Assembly (NCBI GenBank): GCA_947071955.1
Contig: CAMTGL010000124.1
Coordinates: forward strand, 1-6,387
DNA length: 6,387 nucleotides
Direction: 5' to 3'
From: an uncultured Plesiomonas sp.
Lineage (GTDB): Bacteria; Pseudomonadota; Gammaproteobacteria; Enterobacterales; CAMTGL01
Part shown: one piece after another, positions 1 through 6,321 of the stretch
How the letters are laid out: the number at the start of each line of letters is the position of its first letter
Position numbering within the stretch: position 1 is the stretch's first letter
The notes under the pieces: model-generated
Databases searched by the model: none
What the model saw: only the letters and a program-made list of their open reading frames with translations
Told to the model about the DNA's origin: nothing
Translations under genes and position numbers: made by a program

Positions 1-1873
1 CACTAAAATCCCGCGCTTTTGCACACACCGGCGCCAGCAGTGGTGCGGTTACCGCATCGGCCACTTTTATCGGTGGTCCCTTGGCATCTTGGCTGTATAA
101 ATAGAACCCTTTACCGCTTTTTTGACCGAAGCGCTGCTCGGCAAACATCACATCAACAGCATCACGGTAATCTTTACTCATGCGTTGCGGGAAGCCAGCG
201 GCCATCACTGCTTGAGCGTGGTGTGCAGTATCCATACCCACCACATCGAGCAGATAAGCAGGGCCCATCGGCCACCCGAACTGTTTTTCCATCACCTTAT
301 CGATTTGCTGGAAATCAGCGCCATCGCGTAGCAGCAGGCTGAATCCGGCAAAATAGGGGAACAGTACACGGTTCACGAAAAAGCCAGGGCAGTCATTGAC
401 CACAATCGGAGATTTGCCCATTTTGGCGGCATACGCCACCACACGGTTGATGGTCTCATCTGAGGTTTTTGCGCCACGAATAATTTCAACCAGCGGCATA
501 CGGTGAACCGGATTAAAAAAGTGCATCCCACAAAAGTTTTGCGGGCGTTGCAGGGCGGCGGCCAAGGTATTGATCGGAATAGTCGAGGTATTTGACGCTA
601 AAATGGCCTCTTCACTGATTAAAGACTCCACCTCGCACAGTACGGCTTGTTTGATTTTTGGGTTTTCAACCACGGCCTCGACAATAATATCGCTGCGGTC
701 AATACCGTCATAACGCAGGCTCGGCGTAATCGATGCCAGCGTTTTGGCCATGCTTAGGCCACTGATTTTTCCACGCTCAAGCTGCTTATCCAGCAACTTC
801 GCCGCTTCGTTCATACCCAGCTCAAGCGATTTTTCGCTGATATCCTTCATCAGTACCGGAACGCCTTTGAGCGCCGACTGATAGGCAATACCACCGCCCA
901 TAATACCCGCGCCCAATACTGCCGCATGCTCAGTAGGCTTACCGGATTTGGCTGCTTTGCGGGCCAGCCCCTTGATCTGTTGTTCGCTTAAAAACAACCC
1001 CACCAGTGATTTAGCCACCTCAGAGTGCGCCAGCGGAATAAAGTGGCGAGTTTCAATTTGCAGTGCCTCGGCACGGGTACAGCGGGCTGCCGCTTCCACC
1101 GCGCATACTGCTGCCATCGGCGCCGGATAGTGTTTACCGGCAACTTGAGCAACCACCGCTTTGGCAGTGCTAAAGCTCATCGCCGCTTCGGTGCGATTAA
1201 GGGGTAACGGTTGTAACTTTACTGCGCGTCTAGCCTGCCAGTTGAGTCGGCCACTGATCGCCTCTTCCAGCATACTCAGCGCTGCGGCATGCAGTTTTTC
1301 CGGTGCGACGACCGCATCAAGCATACCGATTTTCAGTGCTTCTTCGGCCCGCAACTCTTTCCCTGCGGTAATAAGCTCAAGTGCACTGTCTGCACCAATT
1401 AAGCGTGGTAAACGTACTGAGCCGCCAAAGCCGGGCATGATCCCCAGTTTTGTTTCTGGCAGACCTACGCGCGCATTGCTGTCGCCAACTCGCAAATCGG
1501 TCGCCAGCACGCACTCAAACCCGCCGCCTAGCGCAAACCCGTTAATTGCACACACAGTCGGCACCGGCAGGTCTTCCAACTGATTGAAAATCGCATTGGC
1601 ACGATCAAGCCACCCGTGCAGCTCATCTGCACTCAGTGTGAATAATCCCAAAAACTCCGTAATATCGGCCCCAACAATAAACGCCTCTTTTGCCGAGGTC
1701 AGCAATAGCCCGCGCAGAGTCGGCAGTGAATGCAAGATCTCCATCGCCTCACTGAGATTATTGAGTGTGTGGCGGTCGAATTTATTCACCGGCCCGGATT
1801 GCGCGGCAAACTGCAACTCAGCAATACCTTCGTTTAGCCAGCGAAGGGTCAGGGTTGGGCTTTGATAAAGCAT
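1..1873 (-). CDS. fadB: Fatty acid oxidation complex subunit alpha FadB (partial, C-terminus outside window)
   Basis: Multifunctional beta-oxidation enzyme: enoyl-CoA hydratase/isomerase and 3-hydroxyacyl-CoA dehydrogenase, acting in the cytoplasm in an alpha2beta2 complex with the thiolase FadA. The reading frame is open from the ATG at 1873-1871 to the left edge, giving 624 codons, so about 105 residues of the usual 729 are missing. The N-terminal crotonase domain (about residues 1-190) has the catalytic glutamates E120 and E140 (E119 and E139 in E. coli; a one-residue insertion near residue 28 shifts numbering). The NAD-binding Rossmann motif GAGIMG lies at 321-326, with D344 as the probable adenosine-ribose ligand. 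The dehydrogenase catalytic His is H451 in HFFNPVHRMPL. The start is supported by the SD AGGAG (1883-1887) 9 nt upstream. In relatives fadA follows in the same operon, here beyond the left edge. The gene is divergent from pepQ. No frameshift was seen at the sites checked. Confidence 0.97.
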   Translation of the reverse strand, partial: MLYQSPTLTLRWLNEGIAELQFAAQSGPVNKFDRHTLNNLSEAMEILHSLPTLRGLLLTSAKEAFIVGADITEFLGLFTLSADELHGWLDRANAIFNQLEDLPVPTVCAINGFALGGGFECVLATDLRVGDSNARVGLPETKLGIMPGFGGSVRLPRLIGADSALELITAGKELRAEEALKIGMLDAVVAPEKLHAAALSMLEEAISGRLNWQARRAVKLQPLPLNRTEAAMSFSTAKAVVAQVAGKHYPAPMAAVCAVEAAARCTRAEALQIETRHFIPLAHSEVAKSLVGLFLSEQQIKGLARKAAKSGKPTEHAAVLGAGIMGGGIAYQSALKGVPVLMKDISEKSLELGMNEAAKLLDKQLERGKISGLSMAKTLASITPSLRYDGIDRSDIIVEAVVENPKIKQAVLCEVESLISEEAILASNTSTIPINTLAAALQRPQNFCGMHFFNPVHRMPLVEIIRGAKTSDETINRVVAYAAKMGKSPIVVNDCPGFFVNRVLFPYFAGFSLLLRDGADFQQIDKVMEKQFGWPMGPAYLLDVVGMDTAHHAQAVMAAGFPQRMSKDYRDAVDVMFAEQRFGQKSGKGFYLYSQDAKGPPIKVADAVTAPLLAPVCAKARDFS

Positions 1874-1922
1874 GGTTCTACTCTCCTGAGCCGGTGTGAT
1901 ATCCGGTGGTATTAGGGTGGTT

Positions 1923-1939
1923 GATGACGAGTCGTCGTC
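1923..1939. promoter_or_regulatory. Near-perfect 17-bp palindrome in the fadB leader
   Basis: GATGACGA-G-TCGTCGTC is an inverted repeat with 8-bp arms and a single mismatch (1925 against 1937). The inner GACGA-N-TCGTC is perfect. It lies 50-66 bp upstream of the fadB start codon, roughly where E. coli fadB carries its FadR operator. The sequence does not match FadR (TGGTC-N-GACCA); the half-sites are different. It may be a repressor operator of unknown identity or a chance palindrome. Confidence 0.35.
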
Positions 1940-1942
1940 CTC

Positions 1943-2010
1943 TGTAAAGCAGTGTGCTGGCAATTTAACAACATTTCAACACTCATTTAAAACATTTGTT
2001 TAATTTTATA
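1943..2010 (-). promoter_or_regulatory. Possible fadB promoter elements (two alternatives)
   Basis: No strong sigma-70 promoter stands out. Alternative A is the -10-like TATAAAAT (2010-2003) without a recognisable -35, which would need an activator and would give a leader of about 120 nt. Alternative B is TTGTTA (1971-1966), a 17-bp spacer, and TTTACA (1948-1943), placing the start near 1936 inside the 1923-1939 palindrome. A is compatible with the CRP-like site just upstream. B resembles the E. coli arrangement in which an operator lies at the transcription start. I cannot decide between them from sequence. Confidence 0.25.
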
Positions 2011-2016
2011 TTAACA
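1965..2016 (-). promoter_or_regulatory. Candidate ArcA-P binding region upstream of fadB
   Basis: Read on the minus strand, the region has four TGTTAA-like repeats: TGTTAA (2016-2011), TGTTTT (1994-1989), TGTTGA (1981-1976) and TGTTAA (1970-1965). The first two are 22 bp apart and the last two exactly 11 bp apart. Direct repeats of TGTTA with an 11-bp period are the known ArcA-P recognition pattern, and ArcA represses fad genes under anaerobiosis in E. coli. The region is AT-rich, so chance matches are possible. Its location between the possible promoters and the fadB start would suit repression. Function is inferred. Confidence 0.45.
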
Positions 2017-2025
2017 AGTGCGTGA

Positions 2026-2041
2026 AGCGATTCATGTCACA
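2026..2041. promoter_or_regulatory. Candidate CRP site in the fadB-pepQ intergenic region
   Basis: AGCGA-TTCATG-TCACA matches the CRP consensus TGTGA-N6-TCACA at 8 of 10 core positions, and the right flank TTT also agrees with the extended consensus. The fad regulon is known to be under catabolite control, so activation of fadB is the likelier role. The centre at 2033.5 lies about 37 bp upstream of a possible start site near 1996, close to but not exactly at the class II distance of 41.5. It could equally act from a distance on a more proximal promoter. The left half is weak. Confidence 0.4.
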
Positions 2042-2096
2042 TTTTTAACAGAAATAGGCCGGTGATCGTAGGAACGGCCACAAACTCAGGGGCTGT

Positions 2097-2104
2097 GATA
2101 CTAT
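2097..2104 (+). promoter_or_regulatory. Possible -10 region for the pepQ operon
   Basis: GATACTAT is preceded by TGT, giving extended -10 readings such as TG-A-TACTAT (4 of 6 to TATAAT). No good -35 is seen 16-18 bp upstream, which is tolerable for an extended -10 promoter. The position, about 40 bp before the pepQ start codon, suits a short leader. This is the best candidate among weak ones. Confidence 0.25.
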
Positions 2105-2143
2105 GCAGCGTCTAGTCATTGATGAATAACGAAGGGGCATTCT

Positions 2144-3454
2144 ATGGAACAGGCTTACCGCGCGCATATTGCAGAACTGCAAGCACGTACCCGAACAGTA
2201 TTGGAGCGTCATCAGCTGCGAGGGCTTCTTATCCACTCTGGCGAACCCATTTATGCCTTTTTGGATGACAACACTTATCCGTTTCGGGTTAACCCCCACT
2301 TTAAAGCGTGGGTACCGGTGACGAATGTCACGCACAGTTGGCTGCTGGTTGACGGTGACAATAAACCGCAACTGTTCTTCTACGCACCGGTAGATTACTG
2401 GCACAGCGTTGAACCGTTGCCAACCGCATTCTGGACAGAAGAAGTAGAGCTTATCGCCCTGCGCCAGCCGGAAGATATCCTGCAATATCTGCCACAAGAG
2501 CGCAGCCACTTAGCCTATATTGGTGCCAGCGAGCAAAAAGCCGCCGATATGGGGATCGGGCACATCAACCCGACCGCGATTTTGAACTTTTTCCACTATC
2601 AACGAGCCTTCAAAACCGATTATGAACTGTGCTGTATGCGGGAAGCACAGAAAATTGCCGTTACCGGACACCGTGCGGCTTACGATGCTTTCATGGCCAA
2701 CATGAGCGAGTTCGATATCAACCTCGCGTATTTGGCTGCCACCGGTCAGAGCGACAGCGATGTGCCGTACAACAATATTGTGGCGCTAAACCAAAACAGT
2801 GCCGTACTGCACTACACCAGCTTGGCACAAAAAACACCGGCCCGTTCAGACAGCTTTTTACTCGATGCCGGTGCATCGTATAACGGCTATGCCGCAGACA
2901 TCACCCGAACCTATGCGCGCGAGCAAAATGACTTTGCCGCCCTGATTAGTGATATGCACGAGCAACAGCAGGCACTGATCGCCAGCATTCAGCCGGGCAT
3001 GCACTATATTGATCTGCATATTCAGATGCACCAGCGCATCGCCGGTATGCTGCGTCAGCATGATATTGTCCGCATGAGCGAAGATGCCATGATGGCCGAA
3101 GGCGTCACCCGCCCCTTCCTGCCACACGGTTTAGGTCACTTCCTTGGGCTGCAAGTGCATGATGTTGCAGGTTTTATGCAAGATGAACAGGGTACACACC
3201 TTGCTGCGCCGGCCGAATATCCGGCTCTGCGCTGTACTCGGCAGCTTGAGCCGCGCATGGTACTGACCATTGAGCCGGGCCTCTACTTTATAGACTCACT
3301 GCTCGAACCGTGGAAACAGCACCCGCTAGCCGCCAATTTTAACTGGGCGAAAATCGATCAACTGCGCCCATTTGGGGGAATTCGGATTGAAGACAACATC
3401 GTGATTACCGAACACGGTGTTGAAAACCTCACCCGTGATCTGGCACTCAATTAA
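2144..3454 (+). CDS. pepQ: Xaa-Pro dipeptidase (prolidase)
   Basis: Cytoplasmic metallopeptidase that hydrolyses dipeptides with C-terminal proline, releasing proline for reuse. It has 436 residues against 443 in E. coli, with small gaps only. The N-terminal domain (about 1-160) contains the well-conserved stretch FKAWVPVT (53-60). The C-terminal pita-bread domain (about 165-436) keeps all five dinuclear-metal ligands: D241 and D252 (DAGASYNGYAAD), H332 (PHGLGHFLGL), E377 (TIEPGLYF) and E416 (GGIRIEDN). H339 in LQVHD, part of the conserved active-site surroundings, is also present. The start follows the SD AGGGG (2133-2137) by 6 nt and matches the family N-terminus. It is the first gene of the rightward cluster, divergent from fadB, with 36 bp before yigZ and no terminator between. 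The family ligands are established knowledge; intact activity is inferred from their conservation. Confidence 0.96.
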   Translation: MEQAYRAHIAELQARTRTVLERHQLRGLLIHSGEPIYAFLDDNTYPFRVNPHFKAWVPVTNVTHSWLLVDGDNKPQLFFYAPVDYWHSVEPLPTAFWTEEVELIALRQPEDILQYLPQERSHLAYIGASEQKAADMGIGHINPTAILNFFHYQRAFKTDYELCCMREAQKIAVTGHRAAYDAFMANMSEFDINLAYLAATGQSDSDVPYNNIVALNQNSAVLHYTSLAQKTPARSDSFLLDAGASYNGYAADITRTYAREQNDFAALISDMHEQQQALIASIQPGMHYIDLHIQMHQRIAGMLRQHDIVRMSEDAMMAEGVTRPFLPHGLGHFLGLQVHDVAGFMQDEQGTHLAAPAEYPALRCTRQLEPRMVLTIEPGLYFIDSLLEPWKQHPLAANFNWAKIDQLRPFGGIRIEDNIVITEHGVENLTRDLALN

Positions 3455-3490
3455 CCGTATTTTATTTTTTATTGATGGCGCACCGTTTTT

Positions 3491-4105
3491 ATGGCGCATT
3501 ACCCTATCCCTGCTCAAACCGCCGTGTTTGAAGAGGAGATTAAAAAAAGCCGTTTCATTACCCTGCTGGCACATACCGCAGGGGTTGATGCGGCCAAGCA
3601 ATTTGTGAATCAGGTCAAAGCCGAGCACCCACAGGCTCGGCATCACTGCTGGGCCTTCGTTGCCGGCAGCCCACATGACTCACAACAACTGGGCTTCTCT
3701 GATGACGGAGAGCCCGCAGGAACGGCTGGTAAACCGATCTTAAGCTGTCTGCTTGGTAGCGGTGTCGGTGAGATCACCGCCATTGTGGTGCGCTATTATG
3801 GTGGGATAAGGCTTGGTACCGGTGGGCTAGTGCGGGCCTATGGAAATGGCCCACAGCAGGCGCTGAAACTACTGATAACACAAGAGAAAATTGAACGTAA
3901 ACACTACCGTCTGGTGTGTGACTACACACTCCTGAGCACCATTGAAAATATACTACCCGACTATCAGGGTGAAAAAATAGAGAGTGAGTTTACCGAACAG
4001 GTGACATTAACACTCGCCTTACCGATTGAGAGTGTCGCAGCTTTTTCCGCTACGCTTAAAGATCGCTCTCGCGGTAGCGTTATCCTGCAGGCATTGCCTG
4101 AATAA
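3491..4105 (+). CDS. yigZ: YigZ, IMPACT/UPF0029 family protein
   Basis: A 204-residue protein, essentially the length of E. coli YigZ, in the family of eukaryotic IMPACT. The N-terminal UPF0029 domain (about 15-125) contains IKKSRF (17-22), DDGEPAGTAGKP (71-82) and the family signature ending RYYGGIRLGTGG (101-112). The C-terminal part (about 138-200) corresponds to the ferredoxin-like DUF1949 domain, more variable here. The biochemical role in bacteria is not settled; IMPACT in eukaryotes affects Gcn2-dependent translation control, which should not be transferred here. The ATG at 3491 places IKKSRF at the same distance from the start as in E. coli, which supports it although no Shine-Dalgarno sequence precedes it. 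It lies 36 bp after pepQ and 35 bp before trkH. Confidence 0.94.
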   Translation: MAHYPIPAQTAVFEEEIKKSRFITLLAHTAGVDAAKQFVNQVKAEHPQARHHCWAFVAGSPHDSQQLGFSDDGEPAGTAGKPILSCLLGSGVGEITAIVVRYYGGIRLGTGGLVRAYGNGPQQALKLLITQEKIERKHYRLVCDYTLLSTIENILPDYQGEKIESEFTEQVTLTLALPIESVAAFSATLKDRSRGSVILQALPE

Positions 4106-4140
4106 TCACCGTTTAGTTTAGCTCGAAGGATTGCTGTTAC

Positions 4141-5595
4141 ATGCAGTTTCGCTCTATCACCCGCATCGTTGGCATGCTGATCATGCTATTTTCCGTCACC
4201 ATGTTCGTTCCGGCATTGGTGGCGTTGCTCTATCGCGATGGTGCAGGTACTGCGTTTACCAAAACGTTTGTTGCCGCACTGGTCATTGGCGCACTGCTGT
4301 GGTTTCCAAACCGCCATGACAAACACGATCTTAAATCACGTGATGGCTTCATCATCGTCGTCTTATTCTGGACCGTGCTTGGCAGCGTTGGGGCACTGCC
4401 GTTTATTTTTGCCAACGAACTGCCCATTTCACTGACTGATGCCTTCTTTGAATCCTTCTCCGGCCTGACGACCACTGGCGCAACCGTCATTGTCGGGCTA
4501 GATAACCTGCCCAAAGCCCTACTGTTTTACCGGCAAATGCTGCAATGGCTTGGCGGCATGGGGATTATCGTCCTTGCCGTTGCCATTCTTCCTTTATTAG
4601 GGATAGGTGGCATGCAACTGTATCGTGCCGAAATGCCTGGGCCACAAAAAGATCATAAAATGCGCCCCCGCATCGCCGAAACCGCCAAAACACTCTGGTT
4701 TATCTATGTTTCACTCACCATCGCCTGCGCCCTTGCATTTTGGGGCGCGGGAATGAGTGTCTTTGATGCCATCAGCCACAGCTTTGCCACCATCGCCATT
4801 GGTGGTTTCTCTACCCACGATGCCAGCATTGGCTACTTTAATAGCCCACTGATCAACGTCATTACCGCTGTTTTCCTGATAATTGCCGGTTGCAACTTTG
4901 CACTGCACTTCTCCGCCCTTACCAGTCGCACCCCGTGGCGTCACTACTGGCGAGATCCGGAATGCCGTTTTTTCCTGTTTGTACAACTCAGCCTAACCCT
5001 CATCTGCTTTTGGGTACTGTTTGATCGCAACGTATACGACAACGCATGGCTGGCACTGGATAACGCCTTCTTTCAGGCTGTCTCCATCAGTACTACCGCA
5101 GGTTTTTCTACTGCCAGCTTTGCTGACTGGCCCTCTTTCCTCCCCATTTTACTGCTGTTCTCCTCCTTTATAGGCGGTTGTGCCGGATCAACCGGCGGTG
5201 GTTTAAAAGTTATCCGTATCCTGCTTCTTTACTTACAAGGGAATCGCGAACTAAAGCGGCTGGTACACCCTAACGCTGTTTATGCCATCAAACTCAGCCG
5301 TCGCGCCCTGCCTGAACGCATTATTGAAGGCGTGTGGGGGTTCTTTTCCGCCTATACACTGGTCTTCATTGTATGCATGATCGCCGTTATCGCCACCGGC
5401 GTTGATGAACTCACCGCCTTTTCCGCTGTTGTGGCCAGCCTTAACAACCTTGGCCCTGGGCTTGGGTTAGTTGCCCCGCACTTTGCTGATTTGAATGCCA
5501 GTGCCAAATGGATATTGATCGTCGCCATGTTATTTGGTCGGCTGGAAGTCTTTACCCTACTGGTCCTATTCACCCCTACTTTCTGGAAGAACTGA
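4141..5595 (+). CDS. trkH: Trk system potassium uptake protein TrkH
   Basis: Inner-membrane channel subunit of the Trk low-affinity, high-rate potassium uptake system, gated by the NAD/ATP-binding TrkA, which is encoded elsewhere in relatives. It has 484 residues against 483 in E. coli and is strongly hydrophobic throughout. The four pore-loop repeats of the SKT superfamily are visible, each with its filter glycine: TTTGAT (110-115), IAIGGFST (218-225), STTAGFST (317-324) and NNLGPG (435-440). The intramembrane gating loop GGCAGSTGGGLKVIR (345-359) is intact. The start is supported by the SD GAAGGA (4125-4130), 10 nt upstream, and by the family N-terminus, which resembles MHFRAITRIVG of E. 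coli. It ends TGA at 5593-5595, 2 bp before hemG. TrkG is a paralogue in some strains, but the context fits TrkH. Confidence 0.97.
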   Translation: MQFRSITRIVGMLIMLFSVTMFVPALVALLYRDGAGTAFTKTFVAALVIGALLWFPNRHDKHDLKSRDGFIIVVLFWTVLGSVGALPFIFANELPISLTDAFFESFSGLTTTGATVIVGLDNLPKALLFYRQMLQWLGGMGIIVLAVAILPLLGIGGMQLYRAEMPGPQKDHKMRPRIAETAKTLWFIYVSLTIACALAFWGAGMSVFDAISHSFATIAIGGFSTHDASIGYFNSPLINVITAVFLIIAGCNFALHFSALTSRTPWRHYWRDPECRFFLFVQLSLTLICFWVLFDRNVYDNAWLALDNAFFQAVSISTTAGFSTASFADWPSFLPILLLFSSFIGGCAGSTGGGLKVIRILLLYLQGNRELKRLVHPNAVYAIKLSRRALPERIIEGVWGFFSAYTLVFIVCMIAVIATGVDELTAFSAVVASLNNLGPGLGLVAPHFADLNASAKWILIVAMLFGRLEVFTLLVLFTPTFWKN

Positions 5596-5597
5596 TC

Positions 5598-6134
5598 ATG
5601 GCCGATACCCTGTTACTGCTGTACTCCAGTACCGATGGACAAACCCAGCGCATCATGGCGAACATCGCCGCTACACTCAGCCCTGCATCGGTAGAGCTGC
5701 GTGATATCCAGCAACCCTTCACACCACAATGGGATAACTACCGCGCCGTCCTGATTGGTGCCTCCATCCGTTACGGGCACTTTAACCCTGCCGTCGAACA
5801 ATTTATCGGGCAACACCAGCAAACACTCAACGCGCGGCCTAGCGCTTTTTTTGGTGTAAACCTCACAGCCCGTAAAGAGGGCAAAAACACACCGGAAACC
5901 AATGCCTATATAAAGAAGTTCCTGCAACGCTCCCCGTGGAAGCCGAAACTGGCCGCTGTTTTTGCCGGTGCACTCTACTACCCACGTTATAAATGGTTTG
6001 ACCGCATCATGATCCAACTCATTATGCGCATTACCGGCGGAGAAACCGACACAAGCAAAGAAATTGAATACACCAATTGGGATAAAGTGAAAGAATTCGC
6101 TCAACAATTCAGCGAATTAGCGCGCTTAAAATAA
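5598..6134 (+). CDS. hemG: Menaquinone-dependent protoporphyrinogen IX oxidase HemG
   Basis: Oxidises protoporphyrinogen IX to protoporphyrin IX, the penultimate step of haem synthesis, passing electrons to membrane quinones. It has 178 residues against 181 in E. coli and a flavodoxin-like fold. The FMN phosphate-binding loop is YSSTDGQTQ (9-17), and GASIRYGHF (54-62) is the conserved second segment. The long HemG-specific insertion that separates it from flavodoxins is present at about 123-155, with basic and hydrophobic residues (YPRYKWFDR) followed by GGETDTSKE. The ATG at 5598 is chosen over an in-frame ATG at 5508 because the latter lies inside trkH and would add 30 non-homologous residues. 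The SD-like GGAAGA (5585-5590) lies within the end of trkH, 7 nt before the start. The 2-bp gap suggests translational coupling to trkH. Confidence 0.96.
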   Translation: MADTLLLLYSSTDGQTQRIMANIAATLSPASVELRDIQQPFTPQWDNYRAVLIGASIRYGHFNPAVEQFIGQHQQTLNARPSAFFGVNLTARKEGKNTPETNAYIKKFLQRSPWKPKLAAVFAGALYYPRYKWFDRIMIQLIMRITGGETDTSKEIEYTNWDKVKEFAQQFSELARLK

Positions 6135-6160
6135 CAAAACAGCCTTTTTTCATGGGAAAT

Positions 6161-6175
6161 GATTAAAAATGACGC
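6161..6175 (+). promoter_or_regulatory. Candidate Fis site I of rrn P1, centred at -71
   Basis: The 15-mer agrees with the Fis consensus G-N-T-Y-A-A-W-W-W-T-T-R-A-N-C at all but two positions (6171 and 6173), keeping the important outer G and C and the central A/T tract. Its centre, 6168, is 71 bp upstream of the predicted P1 start at 6239, the same position as Fis site I of E. coli rrnB. That exact placement is the main support. Fis would contact the alpha C-terminal domain of RNA polymerase and activate P1. Confidence 0.5.
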
Positions 6176-6192
6176 GAACGCGTTATTTTTTT
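6165..6192 (+). terminator. Candidate intrinsic terminator of the pepQ-hemG unit
   Basis: The stem pairs 6165-6175 with 6180-6190 around the loop GAAC, 11 bp with one G-U pair (6171/6184) and no mismatches. The core TGACGC/GCGTTA has three G-C pairs and is followed by seven T (6186-6192), preceded by a matching run of A, so it could work in both directions. It lies 30 nt after the hemG stop. The short GC core makes it a modest terminator. The T-run also falls exactly in the UP element of rrn P1, so the AT-richness may have a different cause. Confidence 0.5.
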
Positions 6193-6201
6193 ATATTATC
6201 T
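6180..6201 (+). promoter_or_regulatory. UP element of rrn P1
   Basis: This covers -59 to -38 relative to the predicted P1 start. The distal subsite (6185-6192, ATTTTTTT) matches the consensus WWTWTTTT fully. The proximal subsite is AT-rich but does not match the expected AAA well. Such elements bind the alpha C-terminal domain of RNA polymerase and raise rRNA promoter activity strongly. The assignment rests on position and composition. Confidence 0.7.
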
Positions 6202-6202
6202 C

Positions 6203-6240
6203 TTGCACCAAACTCAAAACTCCCTATAATGCGACCCCAC
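6203..6240 (+). promoter_or_regulatory. rRNA operon promoter P1
   Basis: The -35 TTGCAC (6203-6208) and the perfect -10 TATAAT (6225-6230) are separated by 16 bp, the suboptimal spacing typical of rrn P1 promoters. The segment CTCCCTATAATGCG and the start region ACTGACACGG are identical to E. coli rrn P1. By that alignment transcription starts at A6239, after the GC-rich discriminator GCGACCCC. GC-rich discriminators of this kind make the open complex short-lived and sensitive to ppGpp with DksA and to the initiating nucleotide. Confidence 0.93.
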
Positions 6241-6252
6241 TGACACGGCAAT

Positions 6253-6268
6253 CGTGATGCAAATCACT
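6253..6268 (+). promoter_or_regulatory. Palindrome in the P1 leader (GNRA-loop hairpin or CRP-like site)
   Basis: GTGAT (6254-6258) and ATCAC (6263-6267) form perfect 5-bp arms around GCAA. As RNA this is a short hairpin closed by a GNRA tetraloop, about 16-29 nt into the P1 transcript. As DNA, CGTGA-N6-TCACT matches the CRP core at 8 of 10 positions. No function is established from sequence; the hairpin is short. Confidence 0.35.
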
Positions 6269-6321
6269 GAAAGCTAAGCAGTAAAGAATAAAACGCTTTT
6301 AAGGAATGTGAAAAACAGACC

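Noticed and set aside
948..1865. Several plus-strand open frames opposite fadB (948-1130, 1161-1583, 1584-1865)
   Set aside because: They are low-complexity, serine- and alanine-rich translations antisense to fadB, whose catalytic residues are intact in the other strand.
1891..1908. Direct repeat CCGGTG with 12-bp period near the fadB ribosome site
   Set aside because: Two 6-bp copies are expected by chance in a sequence of this size, and no regulator with this pattern comes to mind.
2057..2079. Inverted repeat GGCCG / CGGCC with a 13-bp gap upstream of pepQ
   Set aside because: The arms are only 5 bp, with no T-run and no known operator match; too short to call.
2045..2509. Open frame on the minus strand, 154 codons, across the pepQ start
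   Set aside because: It lies antisense to the well-conserved pepQ N-terminus, has no recognisable domain and no ribosome site; it is a shadow of pepQ codon use.
4106..4140. Possible terminator or promoter between yigZ and trkH
   Set aside because: No hairpin and no convincing -35/-10 pair; only the trkH ribosome site is seen.
5508..5597. Longer N-terminus for HemG from an ATG at 5508
   Set aside because: The extra 30 residues fall inside trkH in another frame and do not resemble HemG; the flavodoxin loop is at the expected distance from the ATG at 5598.
5613..6107. Open frame on the minus strand, 164 codons, opposite hemG
   Set aside because: It is entirely antisense to hemG, which has full-length homology; the antisense translation resembles no family I know.
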